64,000 nt of DNA from CAZBUB01 sp964494985 (GCA_964494985.1 CAZBUB010000006.1:1-64000); one strand, 5' to 3'; positions 7,966 through 17,237 are shown, numbered from the stretch's first letter. Notes: generated by a model not told the origin, from the letters alone. A program made the numbers and translations.

Positions 7966-10050
7966 TTAGCCTGAGGCCTGGGCTTGAGACTCTTTTTTCA
8001 ATCTGCGCCTTTCCTCCAGGGGCAGGGTTAAGGTGGGGTCTTTCTTGATGCGGTATTTCTGCAGCAGGTAAACAGCCACGAACATGCCTATGGCCAGGCC
8101 GTCCACTGCTCGAACCGGGATCTCCAATCCGGTCACCCCGGGCAACAGCCTGGGGAAAAGCAAAAGCAAAGTGCCCAAGGCGCCAATAAGCCATTCCAGG
8201 ATGTTGGTGGGGCACAGGAAGTAGCCCATTGACACGGTGGAGAAGGTGATCACGCCCAAAAGGGTGGTTACGTAGGTGATGATGATCTCGAGAGGCTCGC
8301 CGTTTAAGAGCAGGGCCGGGGAGTAGGCGAACACAAAAGGCACTACGTACAGGGCCTTGGAGAAGTTGAGCGCAGTCCAGCCGGTCTTCCACGGATCAGA
8401 GTTAGCTATAGCCGCGCCTGTATAGGCAGCCAGGCAGACCGGGGGGGTATTGTTGGAGTTCTGGCTGAACCAGTAGACCACCATGTGCGAGGCGATCAGG
8501 GTCCAGGTGGCTGCCTGCCCGCTTAGCTCGCCCAGGCCTGAGGCCCCGTAGTGGTGCCAAGCCAGCATGGTGCTCATCACAGGCACCACCAGCACGGCCA
8601 CAATCAGGTAGGAGGCGGTCACAGGCACGCCCATGCCCAGGATCAGGCTGGCCAGGGCTACTAAGAAGATGGCCAGGGGCAAGATGCCTCCGGAGAGGCT
8701 GAAGATGATGTCTGAAAAGCGAAGGCCTATTCCGGTCAGGGCGATGGCGCCCACGATGATCCCGATCACGCCTACGGTGGAGCCAATGACCAAAGTGGCC
8801 CTGGCCCCGTCCAAGAGGGCCTCCCAGATCTGTTTGGGGCCCATGCGCTTATCCTTGGTCAGCCAGGAGACAGCAATACAGGAGATGGTGGCCAGCACGG
8901 CAGAGTAGCCCGGGCTGTAGCCCCAGAGCATGAAGACCACTATCAGTACTAAGGGCAGGACCATGAACCACTCTTTTTTCAGGATCTCTTTGGCAGTGGG
9001 CAGGTTCTCGTCCTGGACCCCGCGCAGGCCGTGACGCTTGGCCTCGAAGTGCACCATGACCAAAACAGAGACAAAGTACAAAATGGCCGGGAAGACAGCC
9101 ATCTTCATGATCTCCACGTAAGGGGTGTCTGTCATCTCGGCCATCAGGAAGCCGCCGGCGCCCATGATAGGCGGCATGAACATGCCACCTACAGAGGCGG
9201 CAGGCTCGATGGCCCCGGCTATATGATTCTTGAACCCGGCCCTTTTCATCAGCGGGATGGTGAAGGTGCCGGTGGTGGCTGTGTTGGCAATAGCGCTGCC
9301 TGAGACTGAGCCGAAAAAGCCTGAGGCGATGACCGAGACCTTGGCCGGACCACCGATGCGCCTGCCGAACAGGGCCATGGGCAGATCCAGGAAGAACTGC
9401 CCTGCCCCGGATTTTTTGAGAAAGGAACCGAAGAAGATGAACAGGATCACATAGGTGACCAGGACATTGGCCATGATCCCGAACACCCCTTCCTGCTTGA
9501 GATAGACGTGGTTCATGATGCGCTCGAAGGAAAAGCCACGGTGGGCTATGGCATCAGGCATATAGGGCCCAAAGTAGCAGTAGAGCAGGAAAACCACCCC
9601 CACCAAGGGCAGGGTCCAGCCCAGGACCCGCCTGGCCACCTCCAGGGAGATCAGCACCCCCAGGGTGCTGACGATAAAGTCCAGGGTGGTCTCTGCGCCC
9701 ATGCGGTAGTTCAAAGCCTGGAACTCCACCATCCAGTAGCCGGTGACAAAGGCAGCCAGCAGGGCCAGAAGGATATCCGGGATCGTGGGCCTGTGGGCTT
9801 TGGACCATTTCGAGGCAGGGTAGTACAAGAATACCAGCACAAAGGTGATCAGCACGTAGATGCCCCGGTGATACTGGGCAGAAACAGGTTCCCAGCCGGT
9901 ATTGTACAGGTAGAACAGCACCATGAATACAGACAGGCTGGCGGTGATGGCATACCAGACTCCGTGGTCCAGCTTGCGGGCTACTGCCTGATTCTTCTCC
10001 TCTTTTTCTTGGGGCTTTTCATTTTGGTTAGTGGATGATTCTTGTTGCAT
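7966..10050 (-). CDS. TRAP transporter fused permease (DctQM type, TAXI family)
   Basis: About 694 aa. The N-terminal part has a few helices corresponding to the small DctQ subunit; the rest is the DctM-type large permease with many helices. Motifs include FGSVSGSAIANTATTGTFTIPLMKR and PPIMGAGGFLMAEMT, typical of fused TAXI-TRAP permeases. It imports an organic anion together with Na+ or H+. An ATG at 10050 is preceded by AGGAG and is preferred to the open extension to 10116. The receptor gene lies upstream, separated by a hairpin. The C-terminal tail is charged. The substrate is not shown by sequence; the neighbouring DctB-like sensor and fumarate reductase point to a C4-dicarboxylate or related acid. 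Confidence 0.92.
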   Translation of the reverse strand: MQQESSTNQNEKPQEKEEKNQAVARKLDHGVWYAITASLSVFMVLFYLYNTGWEPVSAQYHRGIYVLITFVLVFLYYPASKWSKAHRPTIPDILLALLAAFVTGYWMVEFQALNYRMGAETTLDFIVSTLGVLISLEVARRVLGWTLPLVGVVFLLYCYFGPYMPDAIAHRGFSFERIMNHVYLKQEGVFGIMANVLVTYVILFIFFGSFLKKSGAGQFFLDLPMALFGRRIGGPAKVSVIASGFFGSVSGSAIANTATTGTFTIPLMKRAGFKNHIAGAIEPAASVGGMFMPPIMGAGGFLMAEMTDTPYVEIMKMAVFPAILYFVSVLVMVHFEAKRHGLRGVQDENLPTAKEILKKEWFMVLPLVLIVVFMLWGYSPGYSAVLATISCIAVSWLTKDKRMGPKQIWEALLDGARATLVIGSTVGVIGIIVGAIALTGIGLRFSDIIFSLSGGILPLAIFLVALASLILGMGVPVTASYLIVAVLVVPVMSTMLAWHHYGASGLGELSGQAATWTLIASHMVVYWFSQNSNNTPPVCLAAYTGAAIANSDPWKTGWTALNFSKALYVVPFVFAYSPALLLNGEPLEIIITYVTTLLGVITFSTVSMGYFLCPTNILEWLIGALGTLLLLFPRLLPGVTGLEIPVRAVDGLAIGMFVAVYLLQKYRIKKDPTLTLPLEERRRLKKESQAQASG

Positions 10051-10185
10051 GTGGCATTGGCTCCTGTAGGATCTTGGGCTTGAGTTACGACTTTGAGGCC
10101 TGGACCATACTGACAAAGCACCACCTAGTGCCTAAAGCCCCCGGGCTGGAACTTTCGGAAGCTTCGGGCCCTATATGGTGCTTTT

Positions 10186-10212
10186 AAGGAGGGAGGCTTG
10201 GGCTCCCTCCTT
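10186..10212 (-). promoter_or_regulatory. Intergenic hairpin between receptor and permease
   Basis: AAGGAGGGA at 10186-10194 pairs perfectly with TCCCTCCTT at 10204-10212 around a 9-base loop. On the transcribed minus strand there is no T-run after it, so it is more likely an mRNA-stabilising or partial-termination hairpin. Such a site could keep receptor output above permease output, as is common in binding-protein transport operons. Confidence 0.5.
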
Positions 10213-10229
10213 ATGTTTTTAGCGTAAGA

Positions 10230-11216
10230 TTATTCTTCGTATTTCAGGTCGTCAGGGATCTCGATGCCCTCTTCCTCCCAGAACTTGGCTGCACCGGGGT
10301 GCAGGGGCCTGGAAGCGTTCTGGAAGTTGTTCTCGATGGACATCTCCTCGGCTGCACCGTGGGCCTGGCGCATATGCTCCAGGCCTTCCTCGGACCAGAT
10401 GGTCTTGGTCATCTCGTAGACCACGTCCTCATCCACGTCTGCCCTGACTGTGAAGAAAGTGCTGTCCTGGAAGGACTCGCAGTCCTCTTCCATGCCGGGG
10501 TAGGTGTCAGCCGGGATAGTCCTGGAGGCGTAATCGTATTCATCGTAGAAGCCTGATTCCTCAGCGTCCTTGCCTACGTCTATGAGCCGGATGTCCACCT
10601 GGGTGGCAGCCTCGATCACAGAAGAGTTGGGATAGCCCACCAAGACCCAGAAGGCGTCAATCTTGCGATCCTGAAAGGCGGAAGCTGCAGCTGAGTAGCC
10701 CAGAAACTGGGGGTCGATATCTTCCCAGATGCCCAGGTGCCGGAAAAAGCGCTCCGCAGAAGTTGCTGCTCCAGAGCCGGCGTTGCCCACTGCCACTCTC
10801 TTGCCCTCCAGGTCCTTGGCGCTCTCAAAGGGGCTGTTCTTGCGCACCACCAGCTGGGCAGGGGCGCCGTAGAGATAGCCAATACTGAGTATGTTGTCGT
10901 AGGTACGATCATCCTCAGGCAATTCGCCTATTGCGCCCAGGCCCATATCCACTGCATAGGAAATGCCGAAGTCGAAATCTCCTGAGCCGACCCGGCGCAC
11001 GTTCTCCACTGAGCCCCCGGAGCCTTCAGCTGAGACCCGCAGGTCTTCAACCTGCTTGGGCACATAGGTGGCAAAGCCGTTGGCAAAGTAGTTAAAGGTT
11101 CCACCGGTGGGACCTCCGCCTATGGAGACAAAGGTCCTGGCCTGGGCAGAGTCCGGCTGCAGGCCGAAAACCAAGGCCAAAGCCGCCAGGATGCAGAAAA
11201 ACAAGCCTTTTCTCAT
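10230..11216 (-). CDS. TAXI-family TRAP transporter solute-binding receptor
   Basis: About 328 aa, periplasmic. A signal peptide MRKGLFFCILAALALVFGL ends near SAQA. The mature protein starts RTFVSIGGGPTGGTFNYFANG, the hallmark of TAXI receptors; GNAGSGAATSAERFF is a second family motif. The mature part is strongly acidic in its C-terminal half (runs such as FYDEYDY and DVDEDVVYEM), which fits a protein exposed to a saline outside. AGGAGG stands 8 bases before the ATG at 11216; an in-frame ATG at 11225 is too close to it. It delivers substrate to the fused permease encoded next. Confidence 0.93.
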   Translation of the reverse strand: MRKGLFFCILAALALVFGLQPDSAQARTFVSIGGGPTGGTFNYFANGFATYVPKQVEDLRVSAEGSGGSVENVRRVGSGDFDFGISYAVDMGLGAIGELPEDDRTYDNILSIGYLYGAPAQLVVRKNSPFESAKDLEGKRVAVGNAGSGAATSAERFFRHLGIWEDIDPQFLGYSAAASAFQDRKIDAFWVLVGYPNSSVIEAATQVDIRLIDVGKDAEESGFYDEYDYASRTIPADTYPGMEEDCESFQDSTFFTVRADVDEDVVYEMTKTIWSEEGLEHMRQAHGAAEEMSIENNFQNASRPLHPGAAKFWEEEGIEIPDDLKYEE

Positions 11217-11331
11217 GACATACACCTCCTGAAAAAGGTTAGGGTTGGTCCTCCTCCAACCAAGACTGGCTGGAATCAGCTGCAGAGTGCTTCTGCAGGA
11301 TCATGCTTTCTAGATAGCAAATCTGGTTGGG

Positions 11332-11361
11332 ATTAGCAAACGCTGTTGGCTAGCGCGTCAA
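11332..11361 (-). promoter_or_regulatory. Possible promoter of the TAXI-TRAP genes
   Basis: On the minus strand TTGACG (11361-11356) is followed after 18 bases by GCTAAT (11337-11332), about 115 bases before the receptor ATG. Between promoter and gene lies the inverted repeat CTGCAGA/TCTGCAG at 11280-11298, a candidate operator for the adjacent response regulator. Both are pattern matches only. Confidence 0.35.
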
Positions 11362-11461
11362 GGATACCGTAGAACGTAGCCCAAATATGCCCATACTAAA
11401 AGGATTATGGACAACTTAGGATGGAAGGCTTGCCAATACAATAGCCGCTTTTCTGAATCTG

Positions 11462-11482
11462 CTGTCAGAAATTTTCTGACAG
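11462..11482 (-). terminator. Hairpin directly after the response regulator stop
   Basis: CTGTCAGAA and TTCTGACAG form a 9-base stem with a 3-base loop, starting 2 bases past the stop codon. No T-run follows on the minus strand, so termination would be weak. It may instead separate the regulator transcript from the TRAP genes. Confidence 0.4.
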
Positions 11483-11484
11483 GC

Positions 11485-12117
11485 CTATTCGATTATCTTG
11501 TGCTGGTAAGCGTATCTGGAGAGGTCTGCATTGTTGCGCAGGCCCAGCTTTTTGAGGATCCTTTGTCTGTGGGTATCCACGGTTTTGACACTGATATCGT
11601 ATGATTCAGCGATCTCCTTGTTGGTGGAACCCAGTGCTAGGCACCTGAGCACTTGTAACTCGCGCAGGGACAGGGGTTCGTGCTCGCCGTGGCCAGATTT
11701 GCCCTGGCCAAGCTGCAAAGCTAAGGCTTCAGCCACCTGCTCCGGATAGAAGCGCTTGCCTGCATACACCTTGCGCAGGGCCTCAACCAACTGTTCAGAG
11801 GCGGAGCGTTTGGTAATGTAACCCACGGCACCTGCTTGGACAGCCCGATACATGTACTGCCTGTCCTCGTGCACTGTTAAGACTACAATAGGCAGGTCGG
11901 GATACAGGCCCTGCAGGCGCTGTATCAACTCCAGGCCGTCGATATCCGGCAGGGAGATGTCCAGCACAGCCACATCCGGCTTGGCAGCGGCTGCCTTTTC
12001 CAGGGCCTGAGCCCCGTCCGAGGCGGTAGCCTGGACCTGCATGTCTTGGCAGTCCTCTATAATGCGGCGCAGGCCGTCCAGGAAGATGCTATGGTCGTCC
12101 ACAAGCAGGATCTGCAT
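11485..12117 (-). CDS. NarL/FixJ-type response regulator
   Basis: 210 aa. Receiver domain with acidic pocket D7-D8, phosphoacceptor D53 in VAVLDISLPD and conserved K103 in YITKRSA. The C-terminal LuxR-type helix-turn-helix covers roughly residues 145-205 (LSLRELQVLRCLALGSTNKEIAE then VKTVDTHRQRILKKL). It should be phosphorylated by the histidine kinase encoded just upstream and bind DNA. The most likely targets are the adjacent TRAP transporter and sdh genes, by position only. Confidence 0.93.
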   Translation of the reverse strand: MQILLVDDHSIFLDGLRRIIEDCQDMQVQATASDGAQALEKAAAAKPDVAVLDISLPDIDGLELIQRLQGLYPDLPIVVLTVHEDRQYMYRAVQAGAVGYITKRSASEQLVEALRKVYAGKRFYPEQVAEALALQLGQGKSGHGEHEPLSLRELQVLRCLALGSTNKEIAESYDISVKTVDTHRQRILKKLGLRNNADLSRYAYQHKIIE

Positions 12118-12233
12118 ATTTTCATCCCGGGTTTGCTAAGTTGGCTCCTGCTACAGGCACTAAGTCCCAAGGCGGGGCTCTATGGGTGCGCAGCCTTCTG
12201 GCAGGGTTTATATTGCAGCAGCAGGTCACCTTT

Positions 12234-14756
12234 TTACTGCACTGCTGTTTCCTCTCCGGTTCCAGCTTGATGTAAAGGGATTTTACAGCAAACTGTTGTG
12301 CCCTGATTTGGGGAAGAGCTAATGCTTATCTCTCCGCCCAGTATATAGGCCCTTTCCCGCATTCCGGCAATGCCAAATCCAGAGCCGTCTTGGTCCAGGG
12401 CAAAACCTACCCCATTGTCCTTTATTCTGAGCAGCAAATTTTTTTGGTCGTGTTCCATATTGATACAGATCTCTGTGGCCCTGGAGTGCCGGACACTGTT
12501 GGTCAAGGCCTCCTGGATGATCCGGTAGGCTGCAGTGGCCTCGGTCTTGGCCAGCTCAGGCAGTTTATCTGCGTTATAGATCCAGGTGATGTCTGTGCGC
12601 TTTTCATAATCCGCGACCATAGACTCCACCGCATCCACCAGACCCAAATCATCCAGGATGCCAGGTCTTAGCTGCTTGGACATCCGGCTCACATCATCCA
12701 AGGTCCTGTCTATCAGCCTGCGCATGGTGCTGGCCCTTTGCCAGGCCTTGTTGTCCAGGCCCTCTAAATGGGATACCAGCCAGACGCAGTCCATGCGCAA
12801 GGCAGTGAGCATTTGTCCCAGCTCGTCATGGAGCTCTCTGGAGATGGCCTCCCGCTCCTTCTCCTGGTTGGCAATGATATTCCTGGAGAGTTGCCGCAGC
12901 CGGTTCTGGGCCTTTTGCAGCTCGGTGATGTCAGTGCAAATTCCGCACAGGCCGTTGATCTGGCCTTCCTGGTTGTAGATAGGGAACTTGACTGAGAGAT
13001 AGGTATGCCTTCCGTCCTCCAGATCCAGCCACTCAGTGAATTGGGCCGCCTGGCTGGTCTGCAGCACATGCTGATCGTGCTGCGAGAACTGATCGGCACA
13101 GGCCTGGGGCAGGAGGTCCTGATCCTTCTTAGCGCTGATTTCGGACTGGCTCAGGTCCAGGATCTCCCGGAAGCGGTCATTGACCAGGCGATAAGTGCTG
13201 TCGGTGTTCTTGAGATAGACCAGGGCCGGGGTGTACTTCAGGATGCCGCTGATTTCCTGGGTGCGTTGACTTACTAAATTTTCCAGCTCCTTAGAGTAAA
13301 TCCTGAGCAACTCCTTGGTCCTTTGCAGCTCTTCTTGTTCTTTTTTGCGCTGGGTGACGTCTACAGATACCGCCAGAGTGCGTGCTATCCTGTTCTGTTC
13401 ATCTCTGAGGGCAGTGCAGGTCAGCAGGATGTCCATCTCTGAACCATCCTTTCTGATCAGCCTGTAGGGCACATCTTTACAAAAGCCGTGCTGAAAGAAA
13501 TAGGGCAGAATCGTTTGTTCTGCATATTGCTTGGAATCCGGTGTCAAGAAATCTGTCAGCTTCCTGCCCAGGACGTCCTTGCGGGTATAGCCTGTGGCCT
13601 CCAGCCAGAAATTGCTGACTTGCAGCAGGCGATACTCAGTATCAATAGAATGCAGCATAGCCGGGGTATTATGGTACAGATAGCGGTAGTTGCGCTCGCT
13701 TTTGCGCAGCTCCTCCTCAGCTTCCCTGCGCCAGGAGAGCTCCTGTTCCGCCTTGGTGTAAAGGAAAAAAACGTATAAGCCTATGAATAAGCCCAAAATC
13801 AGAGCCAGGGGAGCCAGGATCTGTACAAAGGGCTGCTGTACGCTACTCAGAACGCTTTGCCTAGAGCGCAGAAAGTTAAGCTCCCACTGGGGAAAGTTGG
13901 GAAGCGAGCTGGAGTAGCGCAGGTATTCGCGGCCCTGATTATCCTGCACTTCATCCTGCTCCAGTCCCCAGTCTATCTTGGGCCAGGGTCCGGTCCCGAA
14001 CTGCTTAGAGGTCCTGATGTCCAGAGCTTCCAGGCTGGAGAGCTCCCTGGTGCTCATCAAAAGCCAGTCCTGTTTGTTGCTGATGAAAATAATGCCATGC
14101 GGGTCCTGGACATAAAAGATGCCCTCATCTACATCCAGGATCTGGGATTCGATAAACTCTATGGAGGCCTTCATGACCGCCACTCCCAGGACCTCCCCAG
14201 TTTCCTGGGCACGTACCGGGTGGCTGTAGTAGGCGCCCCTTTCTCCTGAGGTAATACCCAGAGCCAGGTGGATGTCCGGCCTGTTGGAGAGGGCATGCTT
14301 GAAATAGGGTCTAAAGCCGTAGTCTTGACCCACAAAGCTGTCCGGATCGTTGCGGTTGCTGGATGCAATTGTTTTGCCCTGGCGGTTCATGAGGTAACAG
14401 ACACTGACCTCGAAGCTTTCCGCGAAATGATCCAGAATCTGATTGGCCTGGTCTAAATCCTGTTTAGAGGGGTTTTGCAGTGCAGTCTGCAGCTCTTCCA
14501 GACCAGCCAAGACCTGCACCGGCTGCTTAAATTGGGTTAGGTAGGAGTCCAGGTTTTTGCTCATGTTTTCCACGGTGGTCCTGGACTGTTGCTGGGCCTT
14601 TTCTATGGCGCTTGCCCTGAGTGTGGAGTAGTAGAAATAACCTCCGAAGGAAACCAGGATCAGGGTCAGCAGGGCAAACAGGGCCAGCATTATTCTGAGC
14701 CTGAAACTGCGAGTCTGTGCTGGCTTGGGGATTGTCTTGGGGGCTGTAGGGTTCAT
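12234..14756 (-). CDS. DctB-like sensor histidine kinase with two PAS domains
   Basis: 840 aa, inner membrane. TM1 is about residues 20-45 and TM2 about 312-334. Between them is a double-Cache sensor whose segment YGFRPYFKHAL ... LGITSGERGAYYSHPV resembles the dicarboxylate-binding region of DctB. Two PAS/PAC domains follow at about 355-470 and 500-613. The kinase core is of the NarX/HisKA_3 type, with H643 in SRELHDELGQ, and an HATPase with EALTNSVRHS, DNGVGF and GFGIAGMRER. The unusual point is a DctB-like sensor head joined to a NarX-like kinase paired with a LuxR-type regulator. DctB itself has a different kinase class and a sigma-54 partner. It is followed by its regulator after a gap of about 115 bases. 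Confidence 0.9.
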   Translation of the reverse strand: MNPTAPKTIPKPAQTRSFRLRIMLALFALLTLILVSFGGYFYYSTLRASAIEKAQQQSRTTVENMSKNLDSYLTQFKQPVQVLAGLEELQTALQNPSKQDLDQANQILDHFAESFEVSVCYLMNRQGKTIASSNRNDPDSFVGQDYGFRPYFKHALSNRPDIHLALGITSGERGAYYSHPVRAQETGEVLGVAVMKASIEFIESQILDVDEGIFYVQDPHGIIFISNKQDWLLMSTRELSSLEALDIRTSKQFGTGPWPKIDWGLEQDEVQDNQGREYLRYSSSLPNFPQWELNFLRSRQSVLSSVQQPFVQILAPLALILGLFIGLYVFFLYTKAEQELSWRREAEEELRKSERNYRYLYHNTPAMLHSIDTEYRLLQVSNFWLEATGYTRKDVLGRKLTDFLTPDSKQYAEQTILPYFFQHGFCKDVPYRLIRKDGSEMDILLTCTALRDEQNRIARTLAVSVDVTQRKKEQEELQRTKELLRIYSKELENLVSQRTQEISGILKYTPALVYLKNTDSTYRLVNDRFREILDLSQSEISAKKDQDLLPQACADQFSQHDQHVLQTSQAAQFTEWLDLEDGRHTYLSVKFPIYNQEGQINGLCGICTDITELQKAQNRLRQLSRNIIANQEKEREAISRELHDELGQMLTALRMDCVWLVSHLEGLDNKAWQRASTMRRLIDRTLDDVSRMSKQLRPGILDDLGLVDAVESMVADYEKRTDITWIYNADKLPELAKTEATAAYRIIQEALTNSVRHSRATEICINMEHDQKNLLLRIKDNGVGFALDQDGSGFGIAGMRERAYILGGEISISSSPNQGTTVCCKIPLHQAGTGEETAVQ

Positions 14757-14829
14757 TATGGTTTGGGTGGCAAAGACCTATTTCATGATTCCATGTTCCT
14801 GGGCCAAGAGGATTTATTATAGGCTAGAC

Positions 14830-14879
14830 CTGCTCAGGAGGCAAGGAGGAGAGCCTCCTAGGGTCATAGCTCTGAGCAG
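14830..14879. promoter_or_regulatory. Nested inverted repeat in divergent promoter region
   Basis: CTGCTCAG (14830-14837) pairs with CTGAGCAG (14872-14879). Inside, AGGAGGC (14836-14842) pairs with GCCTCCT (14853-14859). It lies in the 245-base gap between the divergently transcribed kinase and ferredoxin-like genes and could be an operator or an mRNA structure. Nothing else stands out in this gap. Confidence 0.35.
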
Positions 14880-15001
14880 TTGCTTTCTTTTGGCTCAGGT
14901 TTTTGATACAGCTTATGCCAAGCGCCTGGACTGTATTGATCCAGGATGGAGATTCAAAGAGGTGCAAGATACCTGTAAAGCAACACAAAGGAGATCCAGG
15001 C

Positions 15002-16060
15002 ATGAGTGATGTTTATGAAGAGCTGGCCCAGCATCTGGATCGGCTTCCTGCTGGCTTTCCCCGGACAGATTCGGGAGTGGAGCTGCGTATACTAAAACGG
15101 CTTTTTACCCAGGAAGAAGCCTGGCTGGCAGTCCAGCTGGGTCTGGTTCCTGAAAGCGCTGCAGAGATAGCCCAGCGACTGGAGCAGGATGCCAAAGAGA
15201 TGCAGGACAAATTAGAGGAGATGGCCAGCAAGGGGTTGATCTTCAGGCTGCGCAGGGAGCAGGAAACCAAATACATGGCTGCCCAGTTCATGGTGGGCAT
15301 CTGGGAGTACCACGTACATGACCTGGATGAGGAATTCGTCCGGGATGTCAACGAATATCTGCCGCACTTGATGCAAGGCTCCTGGATGCAGACCAAAACC
15401 AAGCAGCTCAGAGTGATCCCGGTGCAGGAAAGCATAGAGGGGCAAAGTGGGGTTATGTCTTATGATCAGGCCATGGAACTGGTGCGCATGCAGTCCAAGA
15501 TAGCCGTGGCTCCCTGCATCTGCCGCAAAGAACACCAGATCACCGGGCAGGGATGCGAGAGGTCTTTGGAAACATGTCTCATATTTGGGGCAGGTGCCAG
15601 GTTTTATTTGGATAACGGCTGGGCCAGGGAGATAGATGCAGATGAGGCCCTGCAAATACTGGAGAAAGGCCTGCAGCAGGGGCTGGTGCTGCAGCCGGGC
15701 AATGCCCAGAAGCCTGCCAATATCTGTCTTTGCTGCGGCTGTTGCTGCCAGGTGCTAAAGAACCTGAAAAGGCTGCAGGAACCTGCAGCAGCCATCCATT
15801 CCAACTTTACGGCCCGGGTGGATGTAGAGAGTTGCACCGGCTGCGGTGAGTGCGAGGAGATATGCCAGATGCAGGCTATAAAGCTTGGGGATACCGCAGA
15901 GGTGGATCCCGCCCGCTGCATAGGCTGTGGGCTATGCGCAGCAGCCTGCGAGTTTGGTGCTATCGTTTTGGAGCAAAAAGAAAAGGAGCTGAAATACGAG
16001 CCGCCCAAGAACATGGTCCAGACCTATCTGAATATGGCTCAGGAGCGGGGTCTGCTTTAA
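15002..16060 (+). CDS. 4Fe-4S dicluster protein upstream of hypAB
   Basis: About 352 aa. The N-terminal half is helical with no recognised domain. A middle region has APCICRKEHQITGQGCE, ETCLIFG and then ICLCCGCCCQVL, a set of Cys residues that may bind another cluster. The C-terminus holds two ferredoxin motifs, CTGCGECEEICQMQAI and CIGCGLCAAACEFGAI. AAGGAG precedes the ATG at 15002; the frame is open further upstream but without a ribosome site. It is followed 10 bases later by hypA, so a role in hydrogenase maturation or electron transfer is plausible. Similar multi-cluster proteins occur in other anaerobes without assigned function. Confidence 0.8.
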   Translation: MSDVYEELAQHLDRLPAGFPRTDSGVELRILKRLFTQEEAWLAVQLGLVPESAAEIAQRLEQDAKEMQDKLEEMASKGLIFRLRREQETKYMAAQFMVGIWEYHVHDLDEEFVRDVNEYLPHLMQGSWMQTKTKQLRVIPVQESIEGQSGVMSYDQAMELVRMQSKIAVAPCICRKEHQITGQGCERSLETCLIFGAGARFYLDNGWAREIDADEALQILEKGLQQGLVLQPGNAQKPANICLCCGCCCQVLKNLKRLQEPAAAIHSNFTARVDVESCTGCGECEEICQMQAIKLGDTAEVDPARCIGCGLCAAACEFGAIVLEQKEKELKYEPPKNMVQTYLNMAQERGLL

Positions 16061-16070
16061 AGGAGACACA

Positions 16071-16421
16071 ATGCATGAGCTGCCAGTGATGCAGGAAATA
16101 CTTGCAGTGGTACTCAAACACGCCAGCAGGCACCAGGTGGAGAAAGTTCTGGCGGTGCAGATCCAAGTCGGGGCCTTAAGCGATCTGGAAGAGTCCTGGA
16201 TGCAGCGCTATTTTGATCACTTAAGTCAGGCTACCCTGGCTGCAGGGGCCAGGCTCCATATTGAGCGCAAGCCTGCTGTGTTATTTTGCCAGGATTGCGC
16301 CCGGGAGACCAGGACCTATTTCAAGCAGCAGGAGGATCTGATCTGTGATCATTGCGGCTCGCGCAGCCTTCGGCTCATTTCAGGCCGGGAGTACACAGTG
16401 TTAAATCTAGAGGCGGTGTAA
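16071..16421 (+). CDS. hypA: Hydrogenase nickel insertion protein HypA
   Basis: 116 aa, full length. It begins MHELPVMQEIL; the N-terminal Met-His-Glu binds nickel in HypA. The zinc site is formed by CQDCARET and CDHCGSR. HypA hands Ni to the large subunit of NiFe hydrogenases together with HypB, which is encoded next. An AAAGGAG is placed 9 bases before the ATG. The second residue of the usual MHEM/L signature is intact. Confidence 0.93.
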   Translation: MHELPVMQEILAVVLKHASRHQVEKVLAVQIQVGALSDLEESWMQRYFDHLSQATLAAGARLHIERKPAVLFCQDCARETRTYFKQQEDLICDHCGSRSLRLISGREYTVLNLEAV

Positions 16422-16423
16422 CA

Positions 16424-17101
16424 ATGGAGAATTTTAGGATCATCGAAGTCAAAGAGGGTATCCTCTCTGAGAACGAGCGCATCGCCAAAGATAATAGAAA
16501 ATATCTGGCTAACAGAGGCATATTCATGCTCAACCTGATGTCCTCGCCAGGGTCTGGCAAGACGAGCCTGATCCTGCAAAGTCTGCCCTTGCTCAGCCCC
16601 AAATACCGGATCGGCGTCATCGAGGCGGATATAGATTCCAGTGTGGATGCCCAGAAGATCCATGAGGCAGGAATACAGGTCCTGCAGTTGAACACAGGTG
16701 GTTTTTGTCATCTGGATGCCAGCATGGTGGCTAGCGCTCTGAAAGAGCCTGCTGTGCAGGATCTGGATCTTTTGTTCCTGGAGAATGTGGGCAATCTGGT
16801 CTGCCCTGCAGAGTTTGATACCGGGGCTGCTGCCAGGGCCATGATCCTGAGCTTGCCGGAAGGAGATGACAAGCCTTTGAAGTATCCTTTGATGTTCAGT
16901 GTCTGTCAGGCCCTGGTGGTGAATAAGATCGACTATGCCCAGCTGGCTGAATTTGACTTGGAGCTGCTCAGGCAAAGGGCCCTTGCCTTGAACCCTGCAG
17001 TGGAGATCTTTCCCCTGTCCTGCAGAACTGGACAAGGACTCCAGGCTTGGGGAAGCTGGCTGGAGCAAAAAATCCTGGAGTTTAAGCAAATCCAGGCCTG
17101 A
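16424..17101 (+). CDS. hypB: Hydrogenase maturation GTPase HypB
   Basis: About 225 aa. The P-loop GTPase works with HypA to insert nickel into hydrogenase. The P-loop is SSPGSGKTSLILQ, followed by GVIEADIDSS and the family signature FLENVGNLVCPAEFDTG. VNKIDYAQL is the guanine-specificity region. It lacks the N-terminal CxxCGC Ni-binding motif and His-rich stretch seen in some HypB proteins. The ATG at 16424 lies 2 bases after the hypA stop; the upstream extension would run inside hypA. The other hyp genes and the hydrogenase are not in this window. Confidence 0.93.
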   Translation: MENFRIIEVKEGILSENERIAKDNRKYLANRGIFMLNLMSSPGSGKTSLILQSLPLLSPKYRIGVIEADIDSSVDAQKIHEAGIQVLQLNTGGFCHLDASMVASALKEPAVQDLDLLFLENVGNLVCPAEFDTGAAARAMILSLPEGDDKPLKYPLMFSVCQALVVNKIDYAQLAEFDLELLRQRALALNPAVEIFPLSCRTGQGLQAWGSWLEQKILEFKQIQA

Positions 17102-17166
17102 ATGCCTCCAAGTGTCGATTTTTGATCAGTCCCCAAAAAAAGGCTGACAGTTGTCCATGCTTGGTG

Positions 17167-17186
17167 TGCCTGCGATCTGGCAGGCA
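17167..17186 (+). terminator. Hairpin after hypB
   Basis: TGCCTGC and GCAGGCA pair perfectly around a 6-base loop, 65 bases past the hypB stop. No T-run follows, so it is at best a weak or factor-dependent terminator. Confidence 0.35.
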
Positions 17187-17237
17187 TAAGGGCTATACAG
17201 CTTAAAATGCCAATGTCAGAAGTCACTTGGCAAGAAA

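Noticed and set aside
7766..8392. 208-aa minus-strand frame overlapping the TRAP permease end
   Set aside because: Out-of-frame shadow of the permease that runs into the intergenic gap; no domain or start signal.
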